From contig DPVW01000004.1 of NCBI GenBank assembly GCA_003529325.1, positions 1 through 7,114 on the forward strand: a DNA stretch of 7,114 bases, read 5' to 3'. Every line of letters begins with the position of its first letter. Positions within the stretch are counted from its first letter, which is position 1. Below the pieces are notes generated by a model, which did no database searches, was not told the origin of the DNA, and worked only from the letters and a program-made list of their open reading frames with translations. This document shows, one piece after another, positions 6,289 through 7,114 of this stretch. This DNA comes from Candidatus Latescibacterota bacterium (GTDB taxonomy: Bacteria; Latescibacterota; UBA2968; UBA8231). The position numbers were made by a program, and so were the translations under genes.

Positions 6289-6343
6289 AGCGAGACTTCG
6301 ACGCGTACACTATCTCTCGAACCGCTTCTGTGACAACCGCTTT
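6280..6343. repeat. Inverted and direct repeats in the divergent control region
   Basis: GGTTGTCA (6280-6287) and TGACAACC (6331-6338) form a perfect 8-bp inverted repeat with centres 51 bp apart, close to five helical turns. AACCGCTT occurs twice in direct orientation, 15 bp apart (6320-6327 and 6335-6342). AAAGCG (6287-6292) is the inverse of CGCTTT (6338-6343). The first arm overlaps the -35 elements and the second lies past the rightward start site, an arrangement suitable for a repressor or a looping regulator. The repeats are seen; operator function is inferred. Confidence 0.4.
6282..6311 (+). promoter_or_regulatory. Sigma70-like promoter of the permease gene
   Basis: TTGTCA (6282-6287, five of six -35 bases) is followed after 18 bp by TACACT (6306-6311, four of six -10 bases including T1, A2 and T6). 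Transcription would begin near 6318, leaving a leader of about 60 nt before the ATG at 6378. The -35 lies over the -35 of the leftward promoter. Confidence 0.38.
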
Positions 6344-6377
6344 CGTCTCCTCCCACACGTCAACTCACGTTCTGCAC

Positions 6378-7114
6378 ATGCGCTGGTTTCAACTCGACCC
6401 AAGCTACTGGTTCTATTACGCCGCCGACTGGTGTCGCGACGAACTGGATGGAACACGAACCGGAGCTGTGGGGATCCAATTTTTAGAGTTGGTTGCCCAG
6501 CTTTGGTACTGGTTGATCATCGGCGCTCTCCTCAGTGCCCTGGCGTCGCACTACCTGCCACGTACGCGTCTCGGAGATCTGCTGACTCAGCATCGAATCG
6601 GATCCGTCGTCGGCGCTTCCGTGCTAGGCCTCGTCTCCCCACTGTGCACCTTTGCGGCAATTCCAGTCGTGTCCCGAGTGCTCAAGTCGGGGGTACCGGC
6701 ACCCCCGCTGATGGCATTCCTGTTCGCCTCGCCGTTGATGAATCCTGCCTTGTTCGCCTACACCTACGGCGCCCTTGGCCTCGAGATGGCTACGGCTCGC
6801 AGCCTGACGGCACTCTCCATCGGCCTCGGAGCCGGATTGGGCACACACCTGCTGCAACTGTGGGGGCTACTGGTCACCGACATGAACTCGAAGAGGGGAT
6901 TGACAGCCGTGGCGGGCGGCTCCGGCGTCGTCGCCACCGTGCAGCAGCGAAGTCTGGCACGCCGTTTTGTCCAAGACCTGGGGTTCATTTCCCGCTGGTT
7001 TGCTCTGGGCCTGTTCATCGCGGCACTGACGGCGACATTTCTGTCCCCCGATTTGATCCGCTCGATTCTGGGTTCCGGCAGCCGCTGGTCGGTGCCGGTA
7101 GCCGTGTTGATGGG
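6378..7114 (+). CDS. Permease of the DUF318/YraQ (ArsP-like) class, 3' end outside window
   Basis: An open frame from the ATG at 6378 to the window end, giving 245 complete codons; the family usually has about 300-350 residues, so the C-terminal helices are missing. After an aromatic N-terminus (MRWFQLDPSYWFYYAADW) come several membrane helices (about 38-58, 75-98, 110-130, 145-165, 205-222, with another starting near 238). The diagnostic block is GLVSPLCTFAAIPVV (84-98) followed by GVPAPPLMAFLFASPLMNP (105-123), the paired loop motif of this predicted permease family (PF03773 by memory). The Cys90-Thr-Phe form has a single Cys rather than the CxC seen in some relatives. Substrate unknown; some relatives move organoarsenicals, but that cannot be transferred here. 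No clear Shine-Dalgarno is visible. A GTG at 6330 in the same frame is an alternative start. Divergent from the TPR operon. Confidence 0.85.
   Translation, partial: MRWFQLDPSYWFYYAADWCRDELDGTRTGAVGIQFLELVAQLWYWLIIGALLSALASHYLPRTRLGDLLTQHRIGSVVGASVLGLVSPLCTFAAIPVVSRVLKSGVPAPPLMAFLFASPLMNPALFAYTYGALGLEMATARSLTALSIGLGAGLGTHLLQLWGLLVTDMNSKRGLTAVAGGSGVVATVQQRSLARRFVQDLGFISRWFALGLFIAALTATFLSPDLIRSILGSGSRWSVPVAVLM

Noticed and set aside
6624..7018. Minus-strand open frames at the right end
   Set aside because: They are antisense to the permease frame, which has the conserved SPLC and ASPLMNP loop motifs and clear membrane helices.

Overview
The window is a gene-dense, moderately GC-rich bacterial chromosome segment, probably from a free-living or environmental bacterium. 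The genes (YtxH-family protein, heterodimeric ABC exporter, RdgB, TPR protein, YraQ/DUF318-type permease) occur in many phyla and I cannot assign one. Start codons are mixed (ATG, GTG) and several junctions are 4-nt GTGA stop/start overlaps. Nothing points to phage, IS, plasmid or CRISPR.

Layout. Positions 1-217 hold no convincing gene. They contain an 11-bp terminator-like hairpin (31-65) and a possible ECF/sigma-E-type promoter (119-147). Next comes a compact plus-strand operon of three small genes: a YtxH-like membrane protein (218-469), a helical soluble protein (444-803) and a 31-residue one-helix membrane protein (800-895). Both membrane helices carry glycines at exact four-residue spacing (glycine zippers). 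The third gene is easily missed because it is so short.

Nine bases beyond the end of that operon lies the tail of a convergent minus-strand operon, which reads from right to left: a secreted nine-repeat TPR protein (6221-5100), rdgB (5086-4481), and two ABC exporter half-transporters (4440-2695 and 2698-905). The last two form a heterodimer of the YheI/YheH (BmrCD), MdlA/MdlB or TM287/288 type. The upstream subunit has Asp in place of the Walker B catalytic Glu, and the downstream subunit has an altered signature loop (LSSGQ). This predicts one consensus and one degenerate ATP site. The two reading frames are joined by GTGA, with a nine-base Shine-Dalgarno sequence directly before the second start.

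Right end. A permease gene of the DUF318/YraQ class starts at 6378 on the plus strand and runs off the window. Between it and the TPR gene is a divergent control region in which two sigma70-like promoters appear to share one -35 hexamer. An inverted repeat (GGTTGTCA / TGACAACC) and a direct repeat surround the rightward promoter.

How the genes work together. The exporter pair is clearly one machine. The small-gene operon looks like one envelope-associated unit of unknown role. RdgB is housekeeping sanitation of damaged nucleotides and seems to share a transcript with the exporter rather than a pathway. I found no clearly new system. The glycine-zipper operon and the shared -35 region are the parts most worth a second look.
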